From positions 1 through 61,342 of the forward strand of contig NZ_JACCPY010000026.1 in the NCBI RefSeq assembly GCF_013426975.1: a stretch of 61,342 bases of DNA, read 5' to 3'. Positions 42,664 through 52,342 of the stretch are shown in pieces. A program made the translations under genes and the position numbers. The notes beneath the pieces are model-generated. The model saw only the letters and a program-made list of their open reading frames with translations, did no database searches and was not told where the DNA came from. How positions within the stretch are numbered: position 1 is the stretch's first letter; every line of letters starts with the position of its first letter. This DNA is from Sphaerotilus sulfidivorans (GTDB taxonomy: Bacteria > Pseudomonadota > Gammaproteobacteria > Burkholderiales > Burkholderiaceae_C).

Positions 42664-44958
42664 ATGACCATGTCCGAACAGAAACAAGCCGAACTGCGCC
42701 GCGCCGCGCTCGAGTACCACGAGTTCCCGACGCCCGGCAAGATCGCCATCGCGCCGACCAAGCAGCTGGTCAACCAGCGCGATCTGGCCCTGGCCTACTC
42801 GCCGGGCGTGGCTGCCGCCTGCGAGGAGATCGTCGACGATCCTGCCAATGCCTTCCGCTACACCAGCCGCGGCAATCTGGTGGCCGTGGTCACCAACGGC
42901 ACCGCGGTGCTGGGCCTGGGCAACATCGGCCCGCTGGCGTCCAAGCCGGTGATGGAGGGCAAGGGCGTCCTGTTCAAGAAGTTCGCCGGCATCGATGTCT
43001 TCGACCTGGAGATCGCCGAGAACGACCTCGACAAGCTGGTCGACATCATCGCGGCGCTCGAGCCCACCTTCGGCGGCGTCAACCTGGAGGACATCAAGGC
43101 GCCGGACTGCTTCTATGTCGAGCGCAAGCTGCGCGAGCGCATGAAGATTCCGGTCTTCCACGACGACCAGCACGGCACCGCCATCGTCGTGGGTGCGGCG
43201 ATGCTCAACGGCCTGAAGGTGGTCGGCAAGTCGCTCCAGGAGGTCAAGCTGGTGTCCTCGGGCGCGGGCGCGGCGGCGCTGGCCTGCCTCAACCTGCTGG
43301 TCAAGCTCGGCCTGCCGCGCGAGAACATCTGGGTGACCGACCTGGCCGGCGTGGTCTACGAGGGCCGCACCGAGCTGATGGACCCGGACAAGGCCGAGTT
43401 CGCGCAGAAGACCGAGCTGCGCACGCTGCGCGAGGCGATCGCCGGCGCCGACATCTTCCTGGGCCTGTCGGCCGGTGGCGTGCTCAAGGCCGACATGGTC
43501 GCCTCGATGGCACCGAAGCCGCTGATCTTCGCGCTGGCGAACCCGAACCCGGAAATCATGCCGGAGCAGGTCCGCGAGGTGCGCGACGACGCGGTCATGG
43601 CCACCGGCCGCACCGACTATCCGAACCAGGTCAACAACGTCCTGTGCTTTCCCTACATCTTCCGGGGGGCGCTGGACTGCGGCGCCACGACGATCACCGA
43701 CGAGATGGAGATCGCCGCGGTCCACGCCATCGCCGAGCTGGCGCAGGCCGAGCAGAACGACGTGGTCGCGGCCGCCTACGGTGGCGCGACGCTGACCTTC
43801 GGCCCGGACTACCTGATCCCGAAACCCTTCGATCCGCGCCTGATGATGCAGATCGCGCCGGCGGTGGCGCGTGCGGCGGCCGAGGGCGGCGTGGCGCTGC
43901 GCCCGATCGCCGACATGGACGCCTATGTCGAGAAGCTGCGCGCCTTCGTCTATGCCGCCGGCACGGTGATGAAGCCGATCTACGCGCTGGCCAAGCGCGC
44001 CAAGGCCCGCCGCGTCGCCTACGCCGAGGGCGAGGACCGCCGGGTGCTGCGCGCGGTGCAGGTCGTCGTCGACGAGGGTCTGGCCTTCCCGGTGCTGATC
44101 GGCCGCAGCGCGGTCATCCGCACCCGCATCGAGAAGCTCGGCCTGCGCCTGGAGGAGGGTCGCGACTACGAGATCGTCAGCATCGACGACGATCCGCGCT
44201 ACCGCGACTACTGGGAAACCTACCATCGCATGATGGACCGCAAGGGTGTCACCGAGCAACTCGCCAAGATCGAGATGCGCCGGCGCATGACGCTGATCGG
44301 CTCAATGCTGCTGCACAAGGGCGAGGTCGACGGCATGATCTGCGGCACTTGGAGCTCGACCTCCTACCACCTGCAGTACATCGACCCGGTGATCGGCCGC
44401 CGCCCTGGCGTCAAGACCTACGCCTGCATGAACGGCCTGGTGCTGCCGGGCCGCCAGGTCTTCCTGGTCGACACCCATGTCAACTACGACCCCAGCGCCG
44501 AGCAGCTCTGCGAGATCACGCTGCTGGCGGTCGAGGAGATGCGCCGCTTCGGCATCGTCCCGAAGGTCGCGCTGCTGTCGCACTCGAACTTCGGCTCGAG
44601 CAACCAGCCCTCGGCGGTGAAGATGCGCGAGACGCTGGCGCTGCTGCGCGAGCGTGCGCCCGACCTGCAGGTCGACGGCGAGATGCACGGCGACGCCGCG
44701 CTCGACCCGGCCTATCGCGCCGAGCTGATGCCGCGCAGCACGCTCGTCGGCGAGGCCAACCTGCTGGTGCTGCCCAACATCGACGCGGCCAACATCAGCT
44801 ACAACCTGCTGAAGACGACCGCCGGCGGCGGCATCGCGATCGGTCCGGTGCTGCTCGGCGCGGCCAAGCCGGTGCATGTGCTGACGCCCTCTGCCACCGT
44901 GCGGCGCATCGTCAACATGACCGCGCTGACGGTCGCCGACGCCAACGCGACGCGCTGA
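42664..44958 (+). CDS. maeB: NADP-dependent malic enzyme with phosphotransacetylase-like domain
   Basis: 764 aa. Malic-enzyme part (about 1-430): [65 protein letters not shown] (NADP site). C-terminal part (about 440-764) is a phosphotransacetylase-like regulatory domain, ending in [25 protein letters not shown]. It converts malate to pyruvate with NADPH; the second domain gives acetyl-CoA sensing. TACAAT at 42582 is a likely -10. A strong hairpin ends the unit. Confidence 0.97.
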   Translation: MTMSEQKQAELRRAALEYHEFPTPGKIAIAPTKQLVNQRDLALAYSPGVAAACEEIVDDPANAFRYTSRGNLVAVVTNGTAVLGLGNIGPLASKPVMEGKGVLFKKFAGIDVFDLEIAENDLDKLVDIIAALEPTFGGVNLEDIKAPDCFYVERKLRERMKIPVFHDDQHGTAIVVGAAMLNGLKVVGKSLQEVKLVSSGAGAAALACLNLLVKLGLPRENIWVTDLAGVVYEGRTELMDPDKAEFAQKTELRTLREAIAGADIFLGLSAGGVLKADMVASMAPKPLIFALANPNPEIMPEQVREVRDDAVMATGRTDYPNQVNNVLCFPYIFRGALDCGATTITDEMEIAAVHAIAELAQAEQNDVVAAAYGGATLTFGPDYLIPKPFDPRLMMQIAPAVARAAAEGGVALRPIADMDAYVEKLRAFVYAAGTVMKPIYALAKRAKARRVAYAEGEDRRVLRAVQVVVDEGLAFPVLIGRSAVIRTRIEKLGLRLEEGRDYEIVSIDDDPRYRDYWETYHRMMDRKGVTEQLAKIEMRRRMTLIGSMLLHKGEVDGMICGTWSSTSYHLQYIDPVIGRRPGVKTYACMNGLVLPGRQVFLVDTHVNYDPSAEQLCEITLLAVEEMRRFGIVPKVALLSHSNFGSSNQPSAVKMRETLALLRERAPDLQVDGEMHGDAALDPAYRAELMPRSTLVGEANLLVLPNIDAANISYNLLKTTAGGGIAIGPVLLGAAKPVHVLTPSATVRRIVNMTALTVADANATR

Positions 44959-45032
44959 TCGGCATGGGTCGGGTGATCCGGCCCGGTGGCATCGCCTGCA
45001 TGATTCCTGCGGATCCGGTCCGGATTCCGCCC

Positions 45033-45072
45033 GGACAAGCCCCCTCGGCGTCCCGCGCCAGGGGGCTTGTCC
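45033..45072 (+). terminator. maeB terminator hairpin
   Basis: Perfect 13-bp stem GGACAAGCCCCCT (45033-45045) / AGGGGGCTTGTCC (45060-45072) with a 14-nt loop, 75 bp after the stop codon. No T-run, but the stem is very strong and separates maeB from the RNase gene. Confidence 0.65.
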
Positions 45073-45104
45073 CTGTCGGCATGCTGAAAATTGAGGCAGA
45101 AGGC

Positions 45105-45133
45105 TTGAGATCGGGGCCCCGATTCGCTACCAT
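45105..45133 (+). promoter_or_regulatory. sigma70-type promoter of the RNase/barstar pair
   Basis: TTGAGA (45105-45110), exactly 17 bp, TACCAT (45128-45133), 27 bp before the GTG start. The spacer contains the palindrome ATCGGGGCCCCGAT, a possible operator site. Confidence 0.55.
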
Positions 45134-45159
45134 CGCCCCTCCACGATTCAGGAAAACCC

Positions 45160-45624
45160 GTGTCAGATCAGGCTCGACCTGCGGTTCCATGGCTTGCCAG
45201 GGCAACTCGCGGGCGTTTCGTTGCTGCGGCGCTCCATGTGCTGGTGGCCGGCTCCATGCTGGCTGGCGCGCTGGCCGTGTCTCCGCCCGCTCTGGCGCGG
45301 TCCTCGCAGGAACTCTCCGAGTCCGCCGCTTCGGCGGCCGTGTCGCTGACCGAGCTGCCGGAAGAGGCCGGCGAGGTGCATCGGCAGATCCTGGCCGGCG
45401 GGCCCTTCCGCCATCCGGAGAAGGACGGCAGCGTCTTCGGCAACCGGGAAAGGCTGCTGCCGCGACAGACGCGAGGATACTACAGAGAATACACCGTCCC
45501 GACTCCGGGATCGCGCGACCGGGGCGCGCGGCGCATCGTGTGCGGCGGCAGAGAGCCGAAGACTCCGGACGTTTGTTACTACACGCAGGACCACTACGCG
45601 AGCTTCCGCCGCATCGCGCCGTGA
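45160..45624 (+). CDS. secreted barnase-type guanyl-specific ribonuclease
   Basis: 154 aa with a GTG start (AGGAAA upstream). Basic start, hydrophobic export segment and an ALA-R cleavage-like site (about residue 46). The mature part is the microbial RNase (N1/T1/barnase) fold: LPEEAGEVHRQILAGGPFRH, DGSVFGNRERLLP, then the catalytic Glu in GYYREYTVPTPGS, Arg in RRIVCGG and His in TQDHYASFRRI. It should cleave RNA after guanosine, outside the cytoplasm or in targets. Followed after 38 bp by a barstar-like inhibitor gene, as expected for self-protection. Confidence 0.9.
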   Translation: MSDQARPAVPWLARATRGRFVAAALHVLVAGSMLAGALAVSPPALARSSQELSESAASAAVSLTELPEEAGEVHRQILAGGPFRHPEKDGSVFGNRERLLPRQTRGYYREYTVPTPGSRDRGARRIVCGGREPKTPDVCYYTQDHYASFRRIAP

Positions 45625-45662
45625 GTTCCTCGAGGATCGAGAGCCCCAAGGGACCATCCACC

Positions 45663-46058
45663 ATGCTTATGCAGACCGTGCGTCCGAACATCGTGCAGGC
45701 GATCCGCGCCTTCCGTGTGGACGACCTCATGTCGGCGGCCCAGGATCTGGGTCACCACTTCCTGTACGCCAATCTCTCCGGCGCCACCACCAAGCAGGAG
45801 GTGCTGGAGACGATCGCCCGGGCCTTCCTGTTCCCGGCCCACTTCGGCAAGAACCTGGATGCGCTGCATGACTGCATGACCGATCTGGTCTGCAAGTCGG
45901 GCACGCAGCCCGGCTTCGTCGTGGTGCTGGAGCAGCTGCCCGACAGCGCCAAGTTCGACCGCGAGGGACGCGAGCAGCTGCTCGATGTCTTCCGCGACAC
46001 GGCCGACTTCTGGGCCGAACGGAAGATTCCCTTCCGGTGCTTCTATTCTTTTCAGTAG
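45663..46058 (+). CDS. barstar-family RNase inhibitor
   Basis: 131 aa from the ATG at 45663. Barstar core: HHFLYANLSGATTKQEVLET, ARAFLFPAHFGKNLDALHDC (the FP..FG.NLDAL segment is the family hallmark) and LLDVFRDTADFWAERKIPF. No signal peptide, so it stays in the cytoplasm and would neutralise the RNase before export. It is longer at the N-terminus than B. amyloliquefaciens barstar (about 90 aa). The end of the gene (CFYSFQ) is AT-richer than the rest. Confidence 0.92.
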   Translation: MLMQTVRPNIVQAIRAFRVDDLMSAAQDLGHHFLYANLSGATTKQEVLETIARAFLFPAHFGKNLDALHDCMTDLVCKSGTQPGFVVVLEQLPDSAKFDREGREQLLDVFRDTADFWAERKIPFRCFYSFQ

Positions 46059-46222
46059 CCCGCTCCCAGGACAACGGGCAATGGGAGCGGGCGGAAGTCG
46101 CCCAGGAGCCGGTCAAGCCGCCGCCGCGGCCAAGCAAGAACGCCGCGCCGGCCTTCGCGCCGCACATGCCGGTGATGAGCAGCGCCTTCGACACCTCGGC
46201 GCTGGTCGCCGTGGCTGCATGA
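46037..46222 (+). CDS. possible small ORF or coding remnant after barstar
   Basis: 61 aa from a GTG at 46037, overlapping the barstar end. From about 46085 onward the codons carry the local GC-rich third-position bias (VAQEPVKPPPRPSKNAAPAF, ending SAFDTSALVAVAA); the first ten codons do not. No known domain. It may be a short true gene, the tail of a decayed one, or chance. Two tandem hairpins follow it. Confidence 0.25.
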   Translation: MLLFFSVARSQDNGQWERAEVAQEPVKPPPRPSKNAAPAFAPHMPVMSSAFDTSALVAVAA

Positions 46223-46238
46223 GCCTGCACTGATGCCA

Positions 46239-46258
46239 GGGTCGGCTGATGCCGACCC
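46239..46258. terminator. first of two tandem hairpins between barstar and rsmA
   Basis: Perfect 8-bp stem GGGTCGGC (46239-46246) / GCCGACCC (46251-46258) with TGAT loop. No T-run. Confidence 0.55.
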
Positions 46259-46279
46259 GCCGGATTCGCCATCCATGGA

Positions 46280-46304
46280 CAGGGCCCGCCGCGTGCGGGC
46301 CCTG
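46280..46304. terminator. second tandem hairpin between barstar and rsmA
   Basis: Perfect 10-bp stem CAGGGCCCGC (46280-46289) / GCGGGCCCTG (46295-46304) with a 5-nt loop, followed by CGCATTTC. With the first hairpin it forms a likely bidirectional terminator for convergent genes. Confidence 0.6.
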
Positions 46305-46339
46305 CGCATTTCAGCGCAGCATCCAGCGCCGACCCGGGG

Positions 46340-47125
46340 TCAGCGGCGGGGCGACAGCGCTGCGGCCAGCGCGATGTAGTCCGCCACCGGCACCTCTTCG
46401 GCGCGGCGCTGCAGGTCGAAGTCCGGCACGCCCTCGCGGCCCTCGAGCCAGCGGCCGAGGGTGTTGCGCAGCACCTTGCGCCGCTGCGAGAAGGCGACCG
46501 TCACCAGCTCGCCCAGCAGCGCCGCATCCAGTGCCGGCGCCACCGCCTTGGGCACCACCCGCACCACCGCCGAATCCACCCGCGGTGGCGGATCGAAGCA
46601 TTCCGGCGGCACGTCGATCAGCGATTCGACCTCCTGGCGCCACTGCAGCATCACCGACAGCCGGCCGTAGTCCTTGCTGCCGGGCGCGGCGGCCATGCGG
46701 TCGACCACCTCCTTCTGCAGCATGAAATGCTGGTCCTCGATCAGGTCGACTGCGTCCTGCAGGTGGAACAGGATCGGGCTGGAGATGTTGTAGGGCAGGT
46801 TGCCGATCACGCGCAGCCGCCGGCCGCTGCCCGGGGCCGCGCCCAGCGAGTCGGCCAGCGCGCGGAAATCGACCTTCAGCACGTCGGACTCGACCACGTT
46901 CAGCTCGGGGCGGCGGCGCAGCCGGGCGGCGAGGTCGCGGTCCAGCTCGATGACGGTCAGGCGCTCGCAGCGCTCGACCACCGGATCGGTCATCGCGCCC
47001 ATGCCGGGGCCGATCTCGACCAGGATCTCGTCAGGGCGCGGGTCGATGGCGCGCACGATCGCGTCGAGAATGCCGGTGTCGGTCAGGAAATGCTGGCCGA
47101 AGCGCTTGCGGGGAATGTGCTTCAA
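46340..47125 (-). CDS. rsmA: 16S rRNA dimethyladenosine transferase RsmA (KsgA)
   Basis: 261 aa with a TTG start at 47125 ([13 protein letters not shown], the standard KsgA opening). SAM site [13 protein letters not shown], acidic loop [12 protein letters not shown], and the catalytic [19 protein letters not shown]-terminal domain with [15 protein letters not shown]. It dimethylates two adenines at the 3' end of 16S rRNA. No clear SD before the start. Downstream of lptD-surA on the same strand, a common proteobacterial order. Confidence 0.96.
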   Translation of the reverse strand: MKHIPRKRFGQHFLTDTGILDAIVRAIDPRPDEILVEIGPGMGAMTDPVVERCERLTVIELDRDLAARLRRRPELNVVESDVLKVDFRALADSLGAAPGSGRRLRVIGNLPYNISSPILFHLQDAVDLIEDQHFMLQKEVVDRMAAAPGSKDYGRLSVMLQWRQEVESLIDVPPECFDPPPRVDSAVVRVVPKAVAPALDAALLGELVTVAFSQRRKVLRNTLGRWLEGREGVPDFDLQRRAEEVPVADYIALAAALSPRR

Positions 47126-47187
47126 GGGAGGGAGCCCGCGCAGGCGGGCGGTCGTGCAGGGTGGTCAGGCAGGGCAGGCGGTCGACA

Positions 47188-48678
47188 TCACGGCCCCGGC
47201 GGGTCGCGCAGCTCGACATAGGCGCGGGCGCGCACGTCGCGGGCCCACTCGGCATAGGCCTCTTCGGATTTCTGCTCGCGCAGCGCGTTGCGGGCCAGCT
47301 CGCGCTGCTCGCGCACGTCCAGGCGCACCTCGCGGCGTTCCAGCAGCTGGATCAGGTGCACGCCGAAGCGCGAGACGACCGGATCGGAGAGGCCGCCCGG
47401 GCGCAGCGCCGACAGCGCCTGCTCGAACTCCGGCACGAACTGGCCGGGACCGGCCCAGCCGAGATCGCCGCCCTGGGCGGCGCTGCCGTCTTCCGAGTGC
47501 TGGCGCGCCAGGTCCTCGAAGCGGGCGCTGCCGGCCTCGACCTGGCGCTTCCAGCCGGCCATGCGGCGCAGGATGGTCTCCTGCGTCAGGCCGGCGCCAG
47601 GGCGCAGCAGGATGTGGCGCGCACGCTGCTGGGTGACCGTCAGCGCGGCGTCGCGGCGCTCGACCAGCTTCAGGATGTGCAGGCCGGCGCCCGAGCGCAG
47701 CACCTGGGGCGCGACCTCGCCGGCACGCAGCGGGGTCAGGGCGTCGACGAAGAGATCGGGCAGCCGGTCGGCGCGGCGCAGGCCGAGCTCGCCGCCGTTG
47801 TCCTTGGCCGCGTCGGAGAACTCGCGCACCAGCGCGGCGAAATCCTCGCCCGCCCGCAGGCGCTGCAGGATCGTCACGCCGAGCTGGCGCTTCTGCGCGA
47901 CCTGGTCGGGCGTGGCGTTCTCCGGCAGCGCCAGCAGGATCTGCGCGGCGTTGTATTCGGTGGCGGCGCCGTTCTTCTGGCGCTGCTCGGTCAGCCAGCT
48001 CTCGATGTCGGCGTCGACGATGCGGATGCGGCCCTGGACCTCGCGTTCGCGCACCCGCTCGAGCAGCATCTGGTCGCGCAGCGTCTCGCGGAAGCGCACG
48101 TAGTCCATGCCCTCGGCGCGCAGCCGCTCGCGCAGCTGCGCCACGCTGAGCTGGTTCTGCGCGGCCACATTGGCCAGCGCGCGATCGATCTCGGCCTCGT
48201 CGACGCGGGTGCCGCTCTCGCGGGCCTGGCTGAGCTGGGCGCGCTCGTCGATCAGCTGGTCGAGCACCTCGCGCTGCAGCGTGTCGCGGTCGGGCAGGCG
48301 CGTGCCGCTGCGGGCGGCTTCCTGCTCGATGCGGGCCACCCGCAGCTGGACTTCGCTGTTGGTCACCAGCTCGCGGTTGACGATCGCGACGATGTGGTCG
48401 CCGCCACGGCGACTGGCCGGCGCGGCGGCCGCCTCGGCGGCTGCAGCCCCAGGCACCGCCGCCGCCGGTGTGGCGGGTGCGGCAGGCGTGACCGGGGCCG
48501 GGGCGACCTTGGGCGTGGCGGGCGTGCGCGCGGGCTTGCGGGTGCTGCCGCCGCTCTGGGCCTGGGCCGGCAGGGCTCCGCACAGCAGCGCGGTGGCCAG
48601 CAGGACACCGAGGCGGCGCTGCCACGGCGAGGCCGCCGTGCGGCGCGGATCGGAAGGCGGGAACGTCGGCTCGGACAT
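47188..48678 (-). CDS. surA: periplasmic chaperone/peptidyl-prolyl isomerase SurA
   Basis: 496 aa from the ATG at 48678. Signal peptide ends LPAQAQ (about residue 41), then a Pro/Ala-rich linker, the N-terminal chaperone module (HIVAIVNRELVTNSEVQLR), two parvulin domains (first: YNAAQILLALPENAT ... LFVDALTPLRAGEV; second: QRARHILLRPG ... PEFEQALSALRPGGLSDPVVSRFGVHLI) and a C-terminal helix. It escorts outer-membrane proteins through the periplasm. Starts 7 bp after the lptD stop. Confidence 0.95.
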   Translation of the reverse strand: MSEPTFPPSDPRRTAASPWQRRLGVLLATALLCGALPAQAQSGGSTRKPARTPATPKVAPAPVTPAAPATPAAAVPGAAAAEAAAAPASRRGGDHIVAIVNRELVTNSEVQLRVARIEQEAARSGTRLPDRDTLQREVLDQLIDERAQLSQARESGTRVDEAEIDRALANVAAQNQLSVAQLRERLRAEGMDYVRFRETLRDQMLLERVREREVQGRIRIVDADIESWLTEQRQKNGAATEYNAAQILLALPENATPDQVAQKRQLGVTILQRLRAGEDFAALVREFSDAAKDNGGELGLRRADRLPDLFVDALTPLRAGEVAPQVLRSGAGLHILKLVERRDAALTVTQQRARHILLRPGAGLTQETILRRMAGWKRQVEAGSARFEDLARQHSEDGSAAQGGDLGWAGPGQFVPEFEQALSALRPGGLSDPVVSRFGVHLIQLLERREVRLDVREQRELARNALREQKSEEAYAEWARDVRARAYVELRDPPGP

Positions 48679-48685
48679 GGCGGGA

Positions 48686-51148
48686 TCAGGGGGCACCGGA
48701 GTTGTCGGCGGTTGCGCCGCGCGGGTCGCGCAGCAGCTGGTAGCCGGGGATATTGTCCTTCAAGATCGACAGCGGGTTGCTGCCGGCGCTGAGCCGGGAC
48801 AGGCCGACCAGCTCGAGCTGCAGCATCAGCTGCGTCGAGGCGTTCTGCGCGCTGGTGGACTGCCGGCGCGCGACGACCCGGCCGATCCAGCAGCCGGCGT
48901 CGTACTCGAAGCCGACGATGGCGCCGCTCAGCCGGCGGTCGCGCAGGCTGTAGTCGAGCGCGCCGACGCCGTAGACGCGGCCCCGGCAGTCGCCGGCCGA
49001 GGACGACGCCGGTGCGACACGGCTGCCCAGCAGTCCGGCCAGCGGACGGCCCAGATCGGCCAGCGGCCACTGCCAGCCCAGCGCGAGCTGCTCGCTGCTG
49101 CCACGCTTGAGGCGGTGGCTGGCATAGAGCGTGCGCAGCGGCCCCGGTGACCAGCGCGCACTGGTGATGGTGCGAACCAGGCGGTCGGTGTCGGGGTTGA
49201 ACTGCACCGAGGTGTCGAGCGTCCAGTCCGGCACCACTCCGATCGAGGCCTGCAGCAGCAGGTCGGAGAAGCGGTTCGACAGCGGCACGCCGTCGGCGGT
49301 GATGCGCTGGTCGCGCAGCAGGTAGCGCTGCGCGATGCCGAAGCGCGCCAGCTCGGCGCCGCTGGAGCGGTCCAGGTAGCGGGTGGTCAGGCCGGCGGTG
49401 ACCTGGTTGGCATCCGACACCCGGTCGATGCCGGAGAAGATGTTGTCCGAGAAGACGGTCGTGGCGTTGAAGTCGAGCGCCGCGCTGTCGAAGTCCGGCA
49501 GCGCCGACTGGTCGCGCCACGGGGTCAGCGCATAGAGCAGGCGCGGCTCGAGCGTCTGCACCAGCGCGCGGCCGAAGGCGGCGGTCTCGCGCTCGAGCGT
49601 CCAGGCGCTGTCGACGCTGAAGCCGGGAATGGTGCGGTGGGCGCGACGGCGGCCGTCGCTCATCGGCCGGTCGGTCTGGTAGGCGGCGCTGTTGAGGCTC
49701 AGGCGCGGCGTGAGCCGCCAGCCGGCGTCGCCCAGCGGCAGCGCGATCTGGCCGAGCAGGTGGGCGCGGCTGCCCTGGATCTGGTCGGCGTCGGCATGCA
49801 CGAACTGGTTGACCTCGGTCTGCAGCGACCACTGCAGCGGCCCGCCGCCCGGATCGCTCCAGCGCGCACCGGCCTGCGGCGCGCGCTGGTAGGGCGCGAC
49901 GATGCGGGTGCTCGAGCCGCTGTCCTGCAGCAGCTGCCAGCGCTGCACCCGGGCATAGAGCTGCTGGTCGACTTCGCCCAGCGGGGTGGCGCGCAGGCGG
50001 CGGCGCTGTTCCAGCCGGCCGCGGCTCGACAGCAGCCGCGGCGTCAGCGATTCGGCGCCGCGCAGGCCGTCCTTCCAGTAGTCGCCGTCCGAGACCCGCA
50101 GCAGGCTCCAGTCGTAGCGCAGGCCGCCGGCCGCGGCGAAGGCGCCGCGCTGCTCCGAGCGCAGCGCCCAGCGCTGCTGGCCGGTCTGCAGATCGTTGGG
50201 CAGCGCGAACAGATTGGCCTCGCCGCTCCAGCCGGGCTGCAGGTAGCGGTACTCGGTCTCGAGTGCCGCGCCGCGCTTGCTCATCAGCGTGGGCGTGAGC
50301 GTCATGTCCTGCTCGGGCGCGATGTTCCAGTAATAGGGCGCCGACACGCCCAGGCCGGTGGTGCTGGAGGTGCTGATCATCGGCGGCAGCCAGCCGGACT
50401 TGCGCGCCTCGGTGACCGGAAAGCTCATCACCGGCAGCGCCAGGATCGGCACGCCCTGGAAGCGCAGCACCGCGCCTTCGGCCAGGCCCTCGTTGGCGTC
50501 GAAGTCCAGCCGCACCCGCCGGGTGCTGAGTTCCCAGGCCGGCGTCTCGCCGTCGACCAGATCGCAGCTGCTGTAGCTGGCCCGGCTCACCACCATGCGG
50601 TTGCGGCCGATGAAGTCGACCCGCTCGGCACGTCCGCCCGCCTGGGTGCGGCCCAGGTAGAAGCGCGGCGACAGGAAGTAGCCCTCCTGATGCTCGGTCT
50701 GCAGGTCCAGCTCGGTGCCGAGAAAATGGCTGTCCTCGCGCTGCAGCCGCACCGTGCCGAGCGCATGCACCCGGTCGTCGTCCTGGCGGTACTCGATGCG
50801 GTCGGCCTGCAGCGACAGCAGGCCGCGGCGCAGCGTGGCCCGTCCTTCCGCCCGCAGCGACTGGCCTGTCTGGCCGATCAGGCGATCGGCCTCGACCAGG
50901 ATCGGATCCTCGCCGCCGGCTGCCGCCTCGGCAGAGGGCTCCGCCGCGTTCGGGCTCACCCAGGGCAGCTGCAGGCCGCCCTCGCGCACCCAGGCCGGCG
51001 CGGCCGGGCGGCAGGCGGCCTCCTGGGCGATGACGGGCGCGGCCAGGCCGTGCAGCAGCAGGCAGACGCAGGCCCGGGCCACCGGCGAGAGCGATCGCGG
51101 GCGCGGCAGCGGACGAGAGCAGGGGCGGGAAGTCGGCAGGGGCGGCAA
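48686..51148 (-). CDS. lptD: LPS-assembly outer-membrane protein LptD
   Basis: 820 aa with a TTG start; a GTG at 51082 would give 798 aa and a more normal signal peptide (ARACVCLLLHGLAAPVIAQ). Periplasmic OstA-like domain (ILVEADRLIGQTGQSLRAEG, LSLQADRIEYRQDDDRVHALG, GTELDLQ) and the C-terminal 26-strand barrel (SGWLPPMISTSSTTGLGVSAPYYW onward). Four or so cysteines (AACRP, SSCDL, DCRGR, GCWIG) can supply the two inter-domain disulfides known for LptD. Partner of LptE (31859). Divergent from the AmgK-like gene. Confidence 0.95.
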   Translation of the reverse strand: MPPLPTSRPCSRPLPRPRSLSPVARACVCLLLHGLAAPVIAQEAACRPAAPAWVREGGLQLPWVSPNAAEPSAEAAAGGEDPILVEADRLIGQTGQSLRAEGRATLRRGLLSLQADRIEYRQDDDRVHALGTVRLQREDSHFLGTELDLQTEHQEGYFLSPRFYLGRTQAGGRAERVDFIGRNRMVVSRASYSSCDLVDGETPAWELSTRRVRLDFDANEGLAEGAVLRFQGVPILALPVMSFPVTEARKSGWLPPMISTSSTTGLGVSAPYYWNIAPEQDMTLTPTLMSKRGAALETEYRYLQPGWSGEANLFALPNDLQTGQQRWALRSEQRGAFAAAGGLRYDWSLLRVSDGDYWKDGLRGAESLTPRLLSSRGRLEQRRRLRATPLGEVDQQLYARVQRWQLLQDSGSSTRIVAPYQRAPQAGARWSDPGGGPLQWSLQTEVNQFVHADADQIQGSRAHLLGQIALPLGDAGWRLTPRLSLNSAAYQTDRPMSDGRRRAHRTIPGFSVDSAWTLERETAAFGRALVQTLEPRLLYALTPWRDQSALPDFDSAALDFNATTVFSDNIFSGIDRVSDANQVTAGLTTRYLDRSSGAELARFGIAQRYLLRDQRITADGVPLSNRFSDLLLQASIGVVPDWTLDTSVQFNPDTDRLVRTITSARWSPGPLRTLYASHRLKRGSSEQLALGWQWPLADLGRPLAGLLGSRVAPASSSAGDCRGRVYGVGALDYSLRDRRLSGAIVGFEYDAGCWIGRVVARRQSTSAQNASTQLMLQLELVGLSRLSAGSNPLSILKDNIPGYQLLRDPRGATADNSGAP

Positions 51149-51198
51149 GGGCGGCTCGCTAGAATCGGCCGATTATTTCACGCAGCCCCGTTCCGCCC

Positions 51199-52314
51199 GT
51201 GACCACCGCCGATTCCCTGCCCACCTCGCCCGCTCCGTCGTCCTCCTCCACCGAGATCGCCTGGAGCGATGACGCGCGCCGCGCGGCCTTCGCGCAGTGG
51301 CTGGCCGTGCAGGCCGCCGCGCACGGCCTGGACGCCGCCAGCGTGCGCCCGGCCAGCGCCGACGCGAGCTTCCGCCGCTATTTCCGCGTCGATGCCGCCG
51401 ACGGCCGCAGCCGGATCATCATGGACGCGCCGCCCAGCCACGAGGACTGCCGCCCCTTCGTGCAGGTCGCCGGCCTGCTGGGCACGGCCGGGCTGAACGC
51501 GCCCGAGGTGCTGGCCTGGGACGAGGCGCAGGGCTTCCTGCTGCTGTCCGACCTGGGCGCGCGCACGCTGCTGGCCGAGCTGCAGGCGCAGGACTTCGCC
51601 ACCCGCGAGGGCCTGAAGGCGGCCGACACCCTGTACCGCGGCGCGCTCGACGCGCTGATCGTGCTGCAGAAGATCGACGCGCAGGCGCAGGTGCCGGCCT
51701 ACGACCGCGCGCTGCTGCGCCGCGAGCTGGATCTCTTCCCCGAGTGGTATGTCGCGCGCCACTGCGGCGTGACGCTGGACGCCAGGCAGAAGGAACAGCT
51801 GGAGAAGTGCTTCGAGCTGATCCTGAAGACCTGCGAGGCCCAGCCGGCCGTGCTGGTGCACCGCGACTTCCACAGCCGCAACCTGATGGTGAACGCCGAG
51901 GGCGACGCGACCCGGCCCGGCATCCTCGACTTCCAGGACGCGGTCTGGGGCCCGGTGACCTATGACGTGGTCTCGCTGCTGCGCGACGCCTACATCGAGT
52001 GGGACGAGGCGATCCAGATCGACTGGGCCGCGCGCTACTGGGAGCGTGCCCGCAAGGCCGGCGTGCCGGTGCAGGAGGACTTCGGCCTGTTCTGGCGCGA
52101 CCTCGAGTGGATGGGCCTGCAGCGCCATCTGAAGGTGCTGGGCATCTTCGCGCGCCTGTCCCACCGCGACGGCAAGGACGGCTACCTGAAGGACCTGCCG
52201 CTGGTCTGGCGCTACGCGCACCATGTGGCGATGCGCTACTCGGTGCTGACGCCGCTGGCGCGCCTGCTCGAGCAGCTCGGCGACGTCAAGGCCGAAGACG
52301 GCTACACCTTCTGA
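51199..52314 (+). CDS. amgK: AmgK-like sugar kinase (aminoglycoside phosphotransferase fold)
   Basis: 371 aa with a GTG start at 51199. Kinase fold with catalytic loop HRDFHSRNLM and the metal-binding Asp in GILDFQDAVWGP; WMGLQRHLKVLGIFARL is characteristic of the AmgK branch. AmgK phosphorylates N-acetylmuramate and N-acetylglucosamine at C1 in cell-wall recycling and typically stands divergent from lptD, as here. Its usual partner gene murU (uridylyltransferase) is not next to it. TAGAAT at 51160 is a likely -10. Confidence 0.85.
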   Translation: MTTADSLPTSPAPSSSSTEIAWSDDARRAAFAQWLAVQAAAHGLDAASVRPASADASFRRYFRVDAADGRSRIIMDAPPSHEDCRPFVQVAGLLGTAGLNAPEVLAWDEAQGFLLLSDLGARTLLAELQAQDFATREGLKAADTLYRGALDALIVLQKIDAQAQVPAYDRALLRRELDLFPEWYVARHCGVTLDARQKEQLEKCFELILKTCEAQPAVLVHRDFHSRNLMVNAEGDATRPGILDFQDAVWGPVTYDVVSLLRDAYIEWDEAIQIDWAARYWERARKAGVPVQEDFGLFWRDLEWMGLQRHLKVLGIFARLSHRDGKDGYLKDLPLVWRYAHHVAMRYSVLTPLARLLEQLGDVKAEDGYTF

Positions 52315-52342
52315 TGTCCCTGCTGCCCGCCCGCACCCCGCA

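Noticed and set aside
39794-42667. 957-codon plus-strand frame opposite the FixLJ-like pair
   Set aside because: His/Gln/Arg-rich shadow; the minus-strand kinase and regulator have full motif sets.
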